A stretch of 64,000 bases of DNA from Bilabrum cf. latius. Lineage: Eukaryota; Bigyra: Bicosoecida; Bigyra; Bicosoecida. The notes below the pieces were generated by a model. It had not been told where the DNA came from. It saw nothing but the letters and a program-made list of their open reading frames with translations, and did no database searches. Location of the stretch: NCBI GenBank assembly GCA_965178125.1, contig OZ237759.1, positions 434,001 to 498,000 on the forward strand. The letters run 5' to 3'. The position numbers and the translations under genes are program-made. Of this stretch, positions 1-11,775 are shown piece after piece (within the stretch, counting starts at the first letter, position 1; every line of letters begins with the position of its first letter).

Positions 1-123
1 CCGCACCCAACATCCATCAGCAAATCCGAAGAGTTGAGGTCCAGGAGTTCAAACGCTATTGAAACTGCATCAGTGCGAGTTGGATTGAAGGGGGCCAAGC
101 GGTGCTCTGGAGGTATACCATGA
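1..123 (+). CDS. possible 3' end of a gene entering from the left edge
   Basis: An open frame runs from base 1 to a TGA at 121-123, giving about 40 residues that are Ser/Arg/Lys-rich and resemble nothing I recognise. It is reported only because it is open from the window edge and ends in TGA, the usual stop in this region. It could equally be non-coding sequence. Confidence 0.2.
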   Translation, partial: PHPTSISKSEELRSRSSNAIETASVRVGLKGAKRCSGGIP

Positions 124-377
124 AATGAAGCAACCGACGCCATCAAGAATGGTTGGCTTTGTCCTGAGAGTATTGAATGGTTCGGGTCAACAGTCGGTCA
201 CTGCGGTGCAGTTGCAGTTCGTGGTGATGATGATCCCTCGAAGCTCTTATGGCGCCGAGATAGCTCAAGTGGAGATTCATACAGCATAAACAATATGATG
301 GTTTACATACAACAAGTTCCTGCAGCTCTTCCTTCCGATCCCGCCCCTCACTACTAGTAGGGCAAGTAGCACGCTCG
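124..377. other. no gene seen
   Basis: Between the partial left-edge frame and the TGA of the next minus-strand gene I find no open frame with coding character on either strand. It is less GC-rich than the neighbouring coding DNA, as expected of intergenic sequence or 3' UTR. Confidence 0.4.
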
Positions 378-3300
378 TCACCCTACAACCAACCGCGACT
401 TGGCCCGGTTTTCGGGTGAAAATCTGTCCATGCTCTGCATGTGCTTCAGCGCACTTGCCTGGGCCATCCTCTCCGCGTGTCTCTGGGTCGACTGCCGCCG
501 AAGACCGCTCACTTTCTGGGCCTGCCCCGCCATGTGGCCATGGATCCCAGCGGCGGTCCCACTCCCAGGCGACCCCTCAGGCTGCGACTGGCCCGCACCT
601 GCACCCGCACCCTCGCCGCTGCTGCTGCCGCTACTACCTCCGATTCCGATTCCGAGTTGTCTCCCCGCCTCCGCCTGCCTGGCTCGCTCCGCCTCCAGCT
701 GTGCCCTCAGCTCAACGTACTAGGCCCGGAGCGCTGCCGTAGACGCGTCCCCCGCAGCCTCGGGGGACTGGTGCTGCGGAACATCCTAATGCGCGGCGGC
801 GTTCCGGGTCCCGCCGTGCGGAGGATGATACTGCTGCTGGCCTGCCAGATAGCCTGCCGGTGCGTGCGGAACATGCTGGTGCGCGGCGCCGGCCCCCGGT
901 GCAAAGCTCTCCGGTGCCCTTGGTGAGAACACGTAGGTTGCAACCGGTTCGGCCTGCGGCTGGGGCGCGCCCCTAGGCTCTAGTGGGGGCTGGGGTTGGG
1001 GGTGGGGGTGAGATGCATGGAGCAAGTGCTCGTGCTCGCTCTGCTGAGAATGCTCGCCCTACCGTGCCGGGTATTCCGCTGGCGCAGCATGACCCATCCC
1101 TTCGTTGTCTCCTCCCCGGGTCCCTGCACCTCCATGCACTCCCGCCTTGGCACCAGCTCCTCGTCCTTGCCCCTGCTCCTGCCCCTGTCCCTGCCCCTGT
1201 CCCTGCCTGTGTTCATGCTCGTGATCGTGCCGGCCACCCGAGCTCGCTGTCCCCCGGATCTCTGCGGCGGCCGCTCCGGACCGTCTGCGGGAGGCCTCCG
1301 TGCTGGCCAAGTAGGATCCGGAGCCGGAAAACTTGCCCTGGCTCTTGGATCCGGCGCCAGAAGCCAAAGAGCCGGCGGAGGCGCCTTTTGGCACGAGTTC
1401 CGCGCTGGGCGCCTGCAGCAGAGAAGCGAGGTCTGGCGAGGCAGAGCGGCCGGTGTTGGCACTCGTCACACCGTTTCCACTATTCATCCTGCTTACCATG
1501 GGCCCCCCGACGGCGGCATCGACCTGGCTCCTGAGCGCGCCCACCATGCCGAGCAGGTCCGCTGTGCTGTCAGGGGCCGGCGCGCCTGTGGAACGTCCAA
1601 GCTCGCCATCCCCCTGCTCCATCTCCTCCTGCTCCTGCTCGTCCATCTCGTCGTCGGACAGCGTCCTCTCCCCCCCCTGCCGCAGCAGCCCGCTCACCTC
1701 CGCGCTGTACATGGACCAGGCCGTGCCCACCAGGACCTTGCTGTCCCTCCCCGCGTGGCTGTACTGGTGGTGGGCGGAGGACGACGCCGGTTTGGACACC
1801 CCGGCTGCGTGCCTTTGGCCAGGGGTCATGTCGCCTGCGCGCATGGCTGCCGTGGACTGCTTGGGATGATGATGATGATGCGTTGCGAAACCGGTCGGTG
1901 CGCGGCGCCCCGGAACAGCCCTCCCAGCACCGTTGAGAAACTCCACCGACGGAACCAGCCCGCCGGAGCTATTGCGCGGCGCCCCTCCGGAACCGTCCAG
2001 AGATCCCCCGGAGGGCACCAGGGCCACCGGCCCCGACAATTCACTCGTCACACCTACGGGACCGCTCCCACGAGGATGCTGATGCACCACGGAGCCGCTG
2101 CCAGCAAGCGACAGCCCGTCATCATCGTCGTCATACCCCCAGTCGCCTGGACCCCCACCGTGGACCGGCTGGCTGTTCCCCATAGAACTAGCGGAACCAT
2201 GCGTCTGCGCGGCGCCTTGTTGCTGGAACCCGACAAGACGCGCGTCCGTGACCCCAACAGGGGGGGAGGGGGGGCCCCTGAGAGCGTCCCCCGAGGGGGG
2301 TGACCTCACCGCGGCCTCCCTCGCCAGCCTGCTGTCCTGGTGGTGGGACAGCTGGAACTCCTTGACCGCGGTGGGTCGGCCGGTGTAGCCCCGGCCCGTG
2401 GCGTGGGGGACCTGGTTCCGCAATTCGCGCTGCGCACGGCCGTGCTCCTGCCTCTCGAGAAACTTCTCGATGCCGTCCTGCTGCAGCTCCTTGAGGTTCC
2501 GCTCCACACGGCGCCGCGCTTTTTTGGCGCGGCGGGTGGGGTTCTGCTTGAGTGTGTTCAGGTCGGGGCTCCCCTTGAAGTCCGGCTTTCGCAGTGCCCT
2601 TCGGATCTCGGGGTCGAGTCGGCTGGGCGTGGCGTTCGCGGTCTCCTCCAGCCGGGGCTTGAAAGTGCACCCTACAAACTTTGCTTTCGTGACCTCCCGG
2701 GCCTGCGCCTCAAGATGTTTCTCCCTCCGTCGCTGCCACTCGTACAGCCTGCTCACGACGCTTGTTCCCTGGGTCTTGCGCTTGCTCTCGATTGCCTTCT
2801 GCAGTCGCCGATGGGAAGGGCAAAGTGAGTGGGTGTGTTGGGGATAGCAAGGCGAGCAGAGAAGCTGCACGGCCTCTCTCTTTGCGTTTCATTACATTTC
2901 AATCTCTCTCTCTCTCTTTTTCTTTTTTCTATACCTCTCACCTTGGATAGCTTCGGCTTGAAGGTGCACTCCCCCTCCTCCCTCTTCCGCCTCTCCTGCT
3001 CCTCCTGCTGCAGCCGCACCTTCTCGTCCCTCTTCTTCCTCCATACGTCCAACCGACGCAGTAGGGGATCCTCGCCGCCCCCGGAAGCATCCACGCTGCT
3101 GCGGGTGGAGGAGGGGAGCGGGCCGTGGGGGTGCCCCCGCTCCTGCCGCCCGTACAATTGCTGCGGCTGCTGCTGCTGGGAGGAGGAGGACAACGGCAGG
3201 GAGGAAGGACGGCCGCTCCTCCCGCGACCGCTCCTACTATCCCGTGGGCCCGAGCTGCGGGAACTACGGTCAGATGCATGGTCGCCACGCCTTCGCCTGC

Positions 3301-3733
3301 GCTCAGAGCCGTCCTGGCGCTGCTCTTGCTACTACTCAAGTTGCTCGCTCCAATCCCCGTTGGCAGGCACCGAGGAGGGTGGAAGCAATGGAGGGGGTAC
3401 GTCTGAGCGCCGGTCAATTGAACGACTATCTTTAGGGCTGCGCTAGCGAGACGCCTTTCCAGTGCTGCTCCCGCTCGATTGCAGTTGCGCTTGGCGCGGA
3501 GATTGGCTGGAGGTAGGCGACCGAGAGAAGGCTGGCTGAGACGGAGCGAACAGGTCGTCAGTTTCTTCTATCATTGCGTCAACAGCGTCTTTGCTATTGC
3601 TGCTCTGAGCAGGCCGAGTTCGCTCCTTTACCGAATCGTTTGGCGTCGAATCGCTAACCATACCGGGTGGCAGGGACAAATCTGCTGAGCTGCCAGGGTC
3701 AGCAAACGCTGCTAGATCAAACTCAAATTCCAT
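378..3733 (-). CDS. long low-complexity protein with CTFKP motifs, 2 exons
   Basis: Starts at ATG 3733 (MEFEFDLAAFADPG), ends at TGA 378-380; about 1,070 residues. An intron at 2799-2941 (donor AAG/GTGAGA, acceptor CTGCAG/AAGGC) joins two exons in phase 0. The centre has two CTFKP(K/R)L motifs, one before and one just after the junction, flanking a basic coiled-coil segment; such motifs occur in cytoskeletal and ciliary proteins, but I cannot name a family. The rest is Ser/Gly/Gln/His-rich with acidic and poly-His stretches and is probably disordered. At least six in-frame TAG codons are read through, including a tandem TAG-TAG within a Gln/Glu-rich segment (3329-3334) and one in the C-terminal coiled coil just before YVELRAQLEAERARQ. 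Under the standard code this would appear as several unrelated fragments. Function unknown. Confidence 0.7.
2799..2941 (-). other. intron of the CTFKP-motif gene
   Basis: 143-bp GT-AG intron on the minus strand. The donor follows AAG of the first CTFKP block and the acceptor is CGACTGCAG. Reading straight through would put a TGA in frame. Splicing restores a Lys/Arg-rich helix leading into LYEWQRRREKHL and keeps frame (792 nt + 2,421 nt = 1,071 codons). Confidence 0.65.
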
Positions 3734-3887
3734 CTTATTGCGTGGCTTAAACAGCAGAAAAGTACGTAGCCTTGTACGTGCGGTCCACCGTACGGCAAAG
3801 TCGACTCAGAGGTATTAAATAGTGATGTTTAAATCACCACATGAATTATACCAGAGTTGTCAGAACGGCAACTCGCGTCATTTTACC
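3734..3887. promoter_or_regulatory. short divergent intergenic region
   Basis: Only 154 bp separate the start codon of the minus-strand CTFKP-motif gene (3733) from that of the plus-strand glutaredoxin (3888). It is AT-richer than the flanking exons and must carry both promoters if the starts are right. I see no unambiguous core element. Confidence 0.4.
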
Positions 3888-4457
3888 ATGCTTCGAAGCA
3901 TATCTCGGGCAGCCCGCCGGACCTATCGCTCATCGTATGCTATTGGATCACTGAAGCAGCCTTTGGGCTAGCTGGCAAGCCACAGTTTCCGGTCGCACTA
4001 CACCACTGATTCTGCGAAGTCTTACCAGGACGTGTCCAACAAGATTGAAGAGGGCAAAGTAGTGCTGGTATCAGCCACATACTGCCCATTCTGTCATTAG
4101 GTGAAGCGCTTGGCCGACCAGGCGAAATTTTCTGACACTACGGTCTACGAGGTCGATACGCTGGATGGTGAGATGATGTGGCAGCAGTAGTTCGGCATAT
4201 CTTGCGTTGTGATTCAAGTCCGTCCTTCGCTGTGGTCATGATATAACTGCCGTTTTGCTAAGCATGATTTATCCGCAGCTGGGTCCTAGATTCGCGATGG
4301 CCTTACTGAGAGAACCGAAGGCCATTCCACGGTTCCATTCGTGTTCGTGGGCGGCTAGTTCATTGGTGGGGCCACCGAAATGATGAACCAATGGGGCATG
4401 GGACTTCTGCAAGAAAAATTGGACAAGGCTGGTGTCGCGTATGAGGACGACGAGTGA
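3888..4457 (+). CDS. mitochondrial dithiol glutaredoxin, 2 exons
   Basis: Exons 3888-4167 and 4279-4457 (donor GATG/GTGAG, acceptor ATCCGCAG) give 152 residues ending at TGA. Residues 1-45 form an Arg/Ser/Tyr-rich, acid-free leader typical of mitochondrial targeting. Then come the redox centre ATYCPFCH, the cis-proline and glutathione-binding segment STVPFVFVGG, and the FIGG turn that defines glutaredoxins. It would reduce protein disulphides or glutathione adducts in the mitochondrion. Four in-frame TAG codons lie in the leader, right after CPFCH, just after the splice junction, and in GG-TAG-FIGG where family members carry Lys, Gln or similar. Because of these TAGs no open frame of useful length exists under the standard code, so ordinary gene finders would miss the gene. 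Confidence 0.88.
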
Positions 4458-4657
4458 TGAGCAATCTGTGGTTGGGAATGCACACAGCTGATTTGATGGC
4501 AACCAAGCGAGATACGCATCACAACCTCGACGAACGGAACATTGTCGCGGCACACACACCATTTGAATTGTCTCTACCCCAAGCCAAGTCAAGTCGGGCG
4601 AAGTGCTTGCCAAGGTGGGCACTGCCAAGCAAGCAAGTAGAATCTGTCATGCTCGCC

Positions 4658-6181
4658 TCACTCCGGCTTGGGCTTGATCCGTGGAGGCCCCAGCTTGTAA
4701 TCGTCCAGGTCCTGCTTCCTCGGGTTGAAGTTCTCCAGCTCCACGATGTACTTGCCCTCCACACCGGCTGCCCTCAGTTCCCTGATCTTCCTGGCCTTGA
4801 CCTGCTCCAGCCGGTCGTAGTGGTCCGTACGGTGCTCCACCTCGTGCGCCCCCTCCGCCTGCGTCCGCTCGAACTCTTTGCGCGCCTTGGCCCGCAGCTC
4901 CTCCGCCTGCTTCTGGACCACCTTGACGTGTTCCCTGTCGCGATCGTGACGAGTGCGCCTCGCCTCCTTCTCCTCGTCCATCCACTGGCGCCGCGCGCGC
5001 ATGTTCCGCTCGAACTCCTCCTTGTCTGCCTGGATCATCATGGCGGTCCTCAGCTCCTTCTCGCGCACCTGCTCGTCTCTCACACGCTTGAGTTCCGCAG
5101 CGGCCTCTGCGCGGCGCCGCGCGTTCTCCTCGTCCTGCAGCCGCTGCTGCCTCTGCCCCTCCTCGAAGACCCTCTGGGCCCTCAGCTCGTCCACCTCGCC
5201 CCTCCTGTCCATGAACTTCTGCACGTTGCCCCGCATCTTGAAGGCCTCTTGCTCCCTCTTCTCCCGCGCGATCTCGAACTCGATCTGGGCCTGCACTGCC
5301 TCCTCGTCCATCTGCTTCTGGATCGCCTCGATCCGCCGCTCCTCCGCCACCTCGGCTTCCTTCCTGGCCTTCCTCGCCAGGATGCTCTCCTCGTTGGCCC
5401 GGAGCACCTCCTGACGGAAGACCTTTTTCCTGGCCTCCTGTCTCCTCGCCCTCTCCCTGTCCTCCTCTTCCATCCTCTTGATCACCGCCAGAGTCTCCTT
5501 GGCCTCTTTCTTCAACCTCTCCCCCCTCTGCCTCCTGACCTCCTGGGCGGCCTCCAGCTGCTCCAGGATGTCCTCCTTGGCCTTCTCCCGGATGGCCCGC
5601 TGCCTCGCGTCCCTGTCTTCCCACGTCCTCATCTGCTCCATCCTCTCAATCTCCACCTCCAGGTCCCTGATCTTCTCCTCCTCCTTCTCTCTCTCCACTC
5701 TCAGCTTCTTCTCCTTGAGCTGCCGCTCTCGCACGCTCGCGGTCTTGGCGTACTTGACCAGGCTCGTCATCTTCTTCACCTCGTCCATCGCCTCTTGGTC
5801 CATGAATCGATTCCGGATCCTCTCGCGTTCGGCATCTTCCGCCTCCTCCTGCTCCAGCTCCGACAGAGGCAGAGAGGCCAGCCGTCGCTTCTCTAGCTCC
5901 TTCATGCGATCCTTGCGGGCCGCCTGCGCCGCCCACTGCCTGTCCCTCTCCGCCTCCCGCTCCCTTGCCTCTCGCCGGATGTCTGCCTTGGTTCGAATTA
6001 TGGATTCTTTCTGCATGCGGTGCAGGTCGCTGCCGCGGAGCACGTTGGGTTTCTAGCGGTGCGCCGCTGCCGCAGCTCCTCGGCCCCGGCCCCTGCCTCG
6101 GCCTCGGGCCTGGCTGCCGCGCGTGCGGCTCGCGTCCCCTGCTCGTCCCGCCGCTCCTCCTACAGTTTCTTCTCCAGCCAT
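4658..6181 (-). CDS. CFAP45: cilia- and flagella-associated protein 45
   Basis: 507 residues from ATG 6181 to TGA 4658-4660, close to the 551 of human CFAP45. It is almost wholly Glu/Arg/Lys coiled coil. The C-terminal half follows CFAP45: a KEEFERNMRARRQW segment matches the family's RDEFERILRAQREQ, and RKIRELRAAGVEGKYIVE matches its C-terminal ELRATGLPEKYCIE. CFAP45 is a microtubule inner protein of axonemal doublets. The N-terminus is a Gly/Arg-rich leader. One in-frame TAG (about 6056-6058) lies between that leader and the first helix (KPNVLRGSDLHRM); reading it as Gln gives a proper ATG start. A plus-strand gene starts 33 bp away, so the pair may share a promoter. Confidence 0.85.
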
Positions 6182-6213
6182 TCGTAAGGCCCTGGCTTCC
6201 GTGCCTCGGCGCT

Positions 6214-6690
6214 ATGTCTTCGGCTTCTGCGACACGAATGCGTGGGGGTCGGAGACGAGAGGGTGCTGTTTGCACGAAGACCAGATGGCGGCGTCTGGTT
6301 TGGGTGGAGCTCAAGAACAAACGAAAAATAGACGCGCTGCTTTAGGCTGGTGGTATTCTGCATACGCATCGCCATCAATTCGGGCTGCCAACCGATACGG
6401 GGAAGGGCCTCACCTTGGAACCGAACAAGGATTCATCAACGTACGAAGTATCCGACACCTTCCTATATCGGAACCCTCTCGATCCGTGGGAACGTCCAGA
6501 GGCTACAGAAGAGGCCATGATTGGCACCGTAGTGTCTGGTCAAGTCTCCGAACGGATACCGCGGAACCATCCGGCGCGGCGCCGCGCGCGACCTCCCCAA
6601 CGGCTTGTACGCAGTAATCGCTCTACCACGGCTGATATCGTCCAGATACAAGACCCCAGTTTCAACCTTTGGTTTGTACTGAAGACTTAA
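6214..6690 (+). CDS. small basic protein of unknown function
   Basis: From ATG 6214 (MSSASATRMRGGRRREG) one frame runs 158 residues to TAA 6688-6690, crossing one TAG after KIDALL. The N-terminal half is strongly basic with a TRWRRLVWVELKNKRK stretch; the middle has VSDTFLYRNPLDPW; the tail is Arg-rich. The composition looks coding, but I recognise no family. It is divergent from CFAP45 (33 bp) and lies about 100 bp upstream of CFAP52 on the same strand. If the TAA were also sense, the frame would run to a TGA at about 6788, just before the CFAP52 start. Confidence 0.5.
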
Positions 6691-6795
6691 AATCCCTACA
6701 TTCCGCAAATTACTGCAGAGTTGGGCAGATTCTTCAGGATCTCGACAACTTGTATTTCTACCGGATACCCTCGCGACGTTGACAGGCGTTGAAGA

Positions 6796-8886
6796 ATGGC
6801 AGCAGTAGCAAGCAAGGCATCTGTCGACGATATTTTAGATGCTGAGGTGGAAGAAGTTCCCCTCAACCTGGAGGCCGTCATTGGCTTCAATGGGAAGCTG
6901 AAGGCTGGCCTAATCCAGCACCCCGACGGCGAGCACATCCTGTACCCGCTCGGTTCCACTGTTGTGATTCGAAACATCAAGCGGAACACCTAGTCTTTTT
7001 TGCAGGGGCACACGGATCGAGTCACTTGCATCGCTATCAGCCCGGACGGCAAGTACGCTGCCAGCGGACAGGTTGCCTCGATGGGATTCAGAGCTCCCGT
7101 GATCGTATGGGACGTGGAGGCCGGTATCCGGAACGCAAACACCAGCGATAGGACCGGCGAGCTCGTGCATACCCTCATGCTGCACAAGACTAGGGTGCAG
7201 GACGTGTCTTTCTCCCACGACAACCACTACTTGGCCTCGCTTGGAGGCCAAGACGATAACACGCTCGTCGTGTGGGACATTGACGAGGGAGCGCCCATCT
7301 GCGGGTCACCAGCGGCGTCCCACGCGCAGCTCTGCGTGGAGTTTTACCACGGAGACTCTCTCAAGTTGGTCAGTGCGGGCCAGTACGCCATCAGGACATG
7401 GGAGCTGAACCCCGACACCAAGAGGCTCACCCCGGAGAAGATCAACCTCGCGGGGCTGCAGCGAACCTTCACGAGCGTTGCCATCGACGAGACGGACACG
7501 TTCGCGTGGTGCGGGACGAGGTCGGGAGACGTGCTGGAGATCAACCTTGAGTCGAGGCGCTACACGCGAGCCTCCAAGAACCGGTTCGTGCAGGGGGTGG
7601 CGCAGATCCAGCAGGTGCCCGGGCCCCCTGGAGGGGACGACTGGCTGGTCATCGGTAACGGAGACGGCAGCATCTGCCGGCTGAACACTCGCGATTTGTC
7701 CATCGACAAGGCCATGAAGCTCATGGGCGCGGTGACCTCTGTTGCCATGGACGCGATGAAGGAGGTCATTTTCGCTGGCACCTCCGACGGGAACATCTAC
7801 CGGATCCCCGTGGATACCTTTAAGCCATCCCTCCGCTCCACCGCGCACACGGACCCTATCTCTGACATCATCTTCCCGAGGGATTGCTCGGAGCTCTTCC
7901 TCACCTGCAGCAAGTCCCAGGTCAGGCTGTGGAACGCAGAGACCAGGCGGGAGCTGCTCAGGATCCAGGTGCCCAACCTGCAGTGCAACTGCGCGTGCGT
8001 GACTCCCAGGGGAGACGCCATCATCACAGGCTGGGACGACGGCAAGATTCGCGCCTTCACTCCCGAGAAGGGCAAGGTGATCTTCGTGATCCACGACGCT
8101 CACGCCGTGGCTGTGACCTCGGTGGCGGTTACTGACGACGGGTCCAGGGTTATTTCAGGGGGCCAGGACGGCCGGGTGCGGGTGTGGGACGTCAGCGGCA
8201 AGACGCAGAAGATGATGCTCTCCTTCAAGGAGCACAAGAAGGCCGTGACCTCGATCGATGTGGCTGCGGACGGGGAGGAGTGCGTGAGCTCCTCTTCAGA
8301 CGGATCGTGCGTGGTCTGGAACCTGAGGCGTGGCACGCGGCAGAACGCCCTCTTCGCGTCTACCGTGTTCGGACAGGTGCAGTACCACCCCGACGAGTCG
8401 CAGCTGGTGACCTGCGGCAGCGACCGGAAGATCGGATACTGGGACACCGTGGACTGTTCCCCCATCCGGTAGCTGGAGGCGTCCACGGGGGCACTCACGT
8501 CCCTGCACCTTGACAGGGACGCGAGGACGTTCGTAGTGGGAGGTGCAGACCGCACGGTGAAGGTGTGGATGTACGATGAGGGCGTGCCGATTGCCTTCGG
8601 GAAGGGTCACTCCGGAGCCATTGCCAAGGTGAGGAACAGCCCCGACGGCACGTACGTCGTGTCGGTGGGCGAGGAGGGGGGCATCTTCATCTGGACCGCG
8701 CCTCGGATCCCAGCCGCGTTCGGCGGAGCCGACGATGCTGCCGCTGCTGGCGAGGGTGCCAAGGCGGACGGTCGATATGCGGACGAGGAGGGCTACTACG
8801 GCGAGGAGGGCAAGGAGGAGGGCAGGTATGCGGGGGAAGGCGCTGCAGTCGGAGGGGCCGGAGGGGGCTACAGTGATGGCAGGTGA
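6796..8886 (+). CDS. CFAP52: cilia- and flagella-associated protein 52 (WD40)
   Basis: 696 residues, ATG 6796 to TGA 8884-8886, single exon. The whole length follows CFAP52/WDR16: FLQGHTDRVTCIAISPDGKY, ICGSPAASH, ELLRIQVPNLQ, GWDDGKIRAFTPEKG, VISGGQDGRVRVWDV, ECVSSSSDGSCVVWNL, GQVQYHPDESQLVTCGSDRK and the final GHSGAIAKVRNSPDG block. It forms a double beta-propeller on the inside of ciliary doublet microtubules. Two in-frame TAG codons are read through. One at 6991-6993 is followed by SFLQGH, where human CFAP52 has Gln (QNFLQGH). One at 8470-8472 in CSPIR-TAG-LEAS aligns with Glu in human VIRELEGS. The last 60 residues are a Gly/Glu/Tyr-rich extension not found in the human protein. Confidence 0.97.
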
Positions 8887-9168
8887 GGGGGAGGGGGAGC
8901 AGACGGCACACGGTCTACGTAGTGGAAAAAGTCCACTGATTTGTTTGTTCGGGTGGGGCTCTTGAATCTAGAGGTTGGTCAATTCAATCCGTCGCATTTC
9001 GTAGCATTCTCTGTCTTGGATCAAATTGCAGTGTCCCAGTATGCCTGCTTGTGGTTGTGCTCGCCTTCGAAAACACGTGGGTACCCTCGGCGTCGAGAAG
9101 CGCCAAACTTGGATCAAAAAGCATGAGAAGGCAAACGAGCTTGAGTACCAAATATGACTTCAGCAGAT

Positions 9169-11775
9169 TTACTTCTACGGCCTCCTGATCCGGCGCCCCC
9201 CCCCTCGCCTTCCCTTACTGCCACCACGACCGCCGCGCTTCCCCTGCGACCCGCCCTTCTTGTCCTCAGTGACCTCCTCGACCTCATCGTCATCGTCGAC
9301 ATCATCACCCTCCTCCTCGCTGATCTCTTGCACCTCCCCGCTGCTGTCCCCGTCGTCCTCCATGCTCTTTGAGGACGCGGGAGGAGGGGAGGCCTCGGGG
9401 CCCGTCGCACCGTTACTGCCGGAAGCGGCAGATGATGCTGTACTGCCACTGCCAGGCTACTTGCCATTACCGCCGTCCCCATTGCTCGTCCTGCCTCTCT
9501 TCTTAGCGTCCAGCGCCTCCCGCAGCTCAGCAGGAGTCATGCACCCCGCCAACTTGCAAAGGAGAGGGTCGAGCTTATCGATCGTGAAGCCCTTGAGTGG
9601 GTCCACGGGGACGCTTGGGTCGTCTGCAAGCACCCGCATCGCGCGCCAACGCCATCCGTCATCGTGTAAGGGGGTGGTATCAGGGTCTGCGAAGGGGTTG
9701 GATGGATCCATGGCCTCCCTGAGTTCCTTCATCAACTGCTCCCTTGGGGCCTGACTGGCCATACCCGACTCTGCGGTGGCGGTCTGCCAGGGCCTCATGA
9801 TCCCAACCGAGTCCCAGAGCCTGCGCTTCTTCGGAACCGGGGCCGCTTCCAATTCACCGTCGTCTTCCCCACCGGTTGCGTCGCCTCCAGCCCCACCCCC
9901 GAGCTGAGCCAGCATGGCAGCCTGATAGGCCTCGAAGCCTCCCTCCATGGACGGAGATGGTTCTTCGCCCCCCTTGCCGCTCGCTGCTTCCCGGGAGTCG
10001 CCCTCAGTGTCCACAAGCACCCGCTTCCGCTTGCGGCCGGGGACCATGGGCCCATCCCCGCACTCAATTCTTGTCGCTTCCATGGCAGCCTGAGACTCGG
10101 CGCGCACTATCGATACAGTGTCGGCGCTGCTGGATCCATCGATGTCCGAATCCAATGTTGCTTCGAAGCCCGGCAGGATCATACGAGGCGCGTCCGCCGC
10201 AGGAAGCTCGAACGGCCTGCTGCCTGCCCTCTTCCACTGCAGCCAACCCGCCTCCCTCTTCAGCAGCTCGCGCACCTCCCGCCCTAGTCGCTTGCCCGCC
10301 GCTGGCCCCGATCCGCGGCCCGTCCCCGTGCTTGGCACAGCCCCCCCGTGCATGCCCCTTGCTGCCATGACCACCTCCCCGCACGTGTCTACAAGCTCCA
10401 TCGCGCGCTTCGCAAGGGCCGGCGCCGTCTCTCCGAATGCTGCCTCCACCGCCGGGGTCGGGCGCCGCGCTTCCGGCAGGTTCCGCACGTGCTGCTCGAG
10501 GATGAGTACCTGCGTCGCGACCAGCAGCCTCATCTCCGGGTCCTCCAGCTGCAGGCCCAGGAGGCTTGGGGAGGCCGTGTACCTCGCGATGCTGCGGGCC
10601 GCCTGCTGGTCCTGCCTGTCCTGCTGGGACCACGTCGACGAGGATGAGGATGAGGATGAAGATGAAGATGAAGATGAAGATGAAGATGAAGATGAAGATG
10701 AAGATGAAGATGGCATGCCAGGTCCACTGCTGGCGATACCAGTAGACGATGGGGATGAGGACGATGATGTAGCAGCATCAGCCGGTGCCGCCTATGCTGA
10801 AACAGCCGCCGCAGGGCCCCGGCTGCTCCTCGCCCGGCGGTGCATCTCATCCAAGACCTCCAGCGCATCGGCAGCGAAGGTTCGCCAGCTCTCCGGCGTT
10901 TCGATGCAGGCTGCAGGATTCGCGAAGGTTCGCTGCAGCCCCCAGAACTTACCGTACATGGCCCAATCAACCTCATGCTGCTGGCCGGCAGCATCAGCCC
11001 CGCCCCCGCCCCCGCCCCCTTTCCCACCACTGGCTCTCCCCACTTCTTCTTTTTCTTCATCATCCCCATCTTTCTCTGTGTTTCCTGCTGGCGGGTTCTC
11101 AGTGACCACGCTCACGTCCATGTTGGTGGCCCCCTTGAGGTTGAGCCCGGACCGTTCCGAGAGCGGGAGAACAAAGGAGAGGAACATGAGCACCCTTCCA
11201 CGAAATGCCGTGTCCTGTGCCTCTGACAGGCGTCGGAGCAGCGCGTTGCTCAGCCGGATGAGCGCCAGCTTGCTGGCGGGGTTTCCTTTGGGGGGCACGA
11301 AGAGCGGCTGCATGATCGTCTGGCTGCGGGCCTCCAGGAGAGCGAAGAGGGACTCACAGTGGTCCGCGCTCGTGGCGTGGATGGCCTCTTCCACAAGTAA
11401 AAGAGGGAGGGATGGATCGACCGGAACGGTGCTCTTGCTCGCGCCGGGGGCGGCGGCCGCAATCGCGAAATCAAACGAGGCTTGCACGATCGGTTCCAGC
11501 AGACCGGCTCTAGAGGATGGATCCTGCGACGCAGCCGAGAATTGCACTATATTCTACAAAGCTAATCGACGCGTTGGAATCTGCTGACAGTGCGTGGGCT
11601 TGCTAGAAAACAGTCTCACTACTTTAGATACTACTTCCAGGGATGCCTTTCGTACGACTGCTTTCAGCGCCTGTGCAGCAGTTGGGCTCTAGTCCACGTT
11701 CGCCAGCCATGCCTTCTAAATAACGTCTTTGATACCGGGAACGTTTGCTTTTAATGATTGGAGTTGCTAAGCCAT
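9169..11775 (-). CDS. THOC1: THO complex subunit 1
   Basis: 868 residues from ATG 11775 (MA-TAG-QLQSLKANVPG) to TAA 9169-9171. THOC1 is the HPR1-type subunit of the THO/TREX mRNA-export complex in the nucleus. Family landmarks in order: ALLRRLSEAQDTAFRGRV, FVLPLSERSGLNLKG, YGKFWGLQRTFANP, LLGLQLEDPEMRLLVATQ, LWDSVGIMRP and DDGWRWRAMRVLADD. It is longer than human THOC1 (657) because of an acidic loop, a poly-Ser tract from a hexanucleotide repeat and an acidic-to-basic tail. Seven in-frame TAGs occur, four within the first 100 residues, so under the standard code the N-terminus would be lost. After the TAA the frame continues only two codons before a TGA, so this TAA is weak evidence for TAA being a stop. 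Confidence 0.93.
10639..10712. repeat. hexanucleotide GATGAG/GATGAA microsatellite within THOC1
   Basis: About twelve units of GATGAG or GATGAA on the plus strand, the first half varying and the second half uniformly GATGAA. On the THOC1 coding strand it encodes an uninterrupted serine run near the middle of the protein. It is in frame and should be length-variable between strains. Confidence 0.8.

Noticed and set aside
4953-6056. Ser- and Leu-rich plus-strand frames opposite CFAP45.
   Set aside because: Mirror frames of a Glu/Lys/Arg coiled coil; they have no start context or homology, and the minus strand is CFAP45.
6991-7003. The TAG followed by TCTTTTTTGCAG in CFAP52 as an intron 3' splice site.
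   Set aside because: The acceptor looks good, but there is no donor just upstream, and the uninterrupted frame reproduces the CFAP52 sequence (TAG where the family has Gln, then SFLQGH). Splicing would delete conserved residues.
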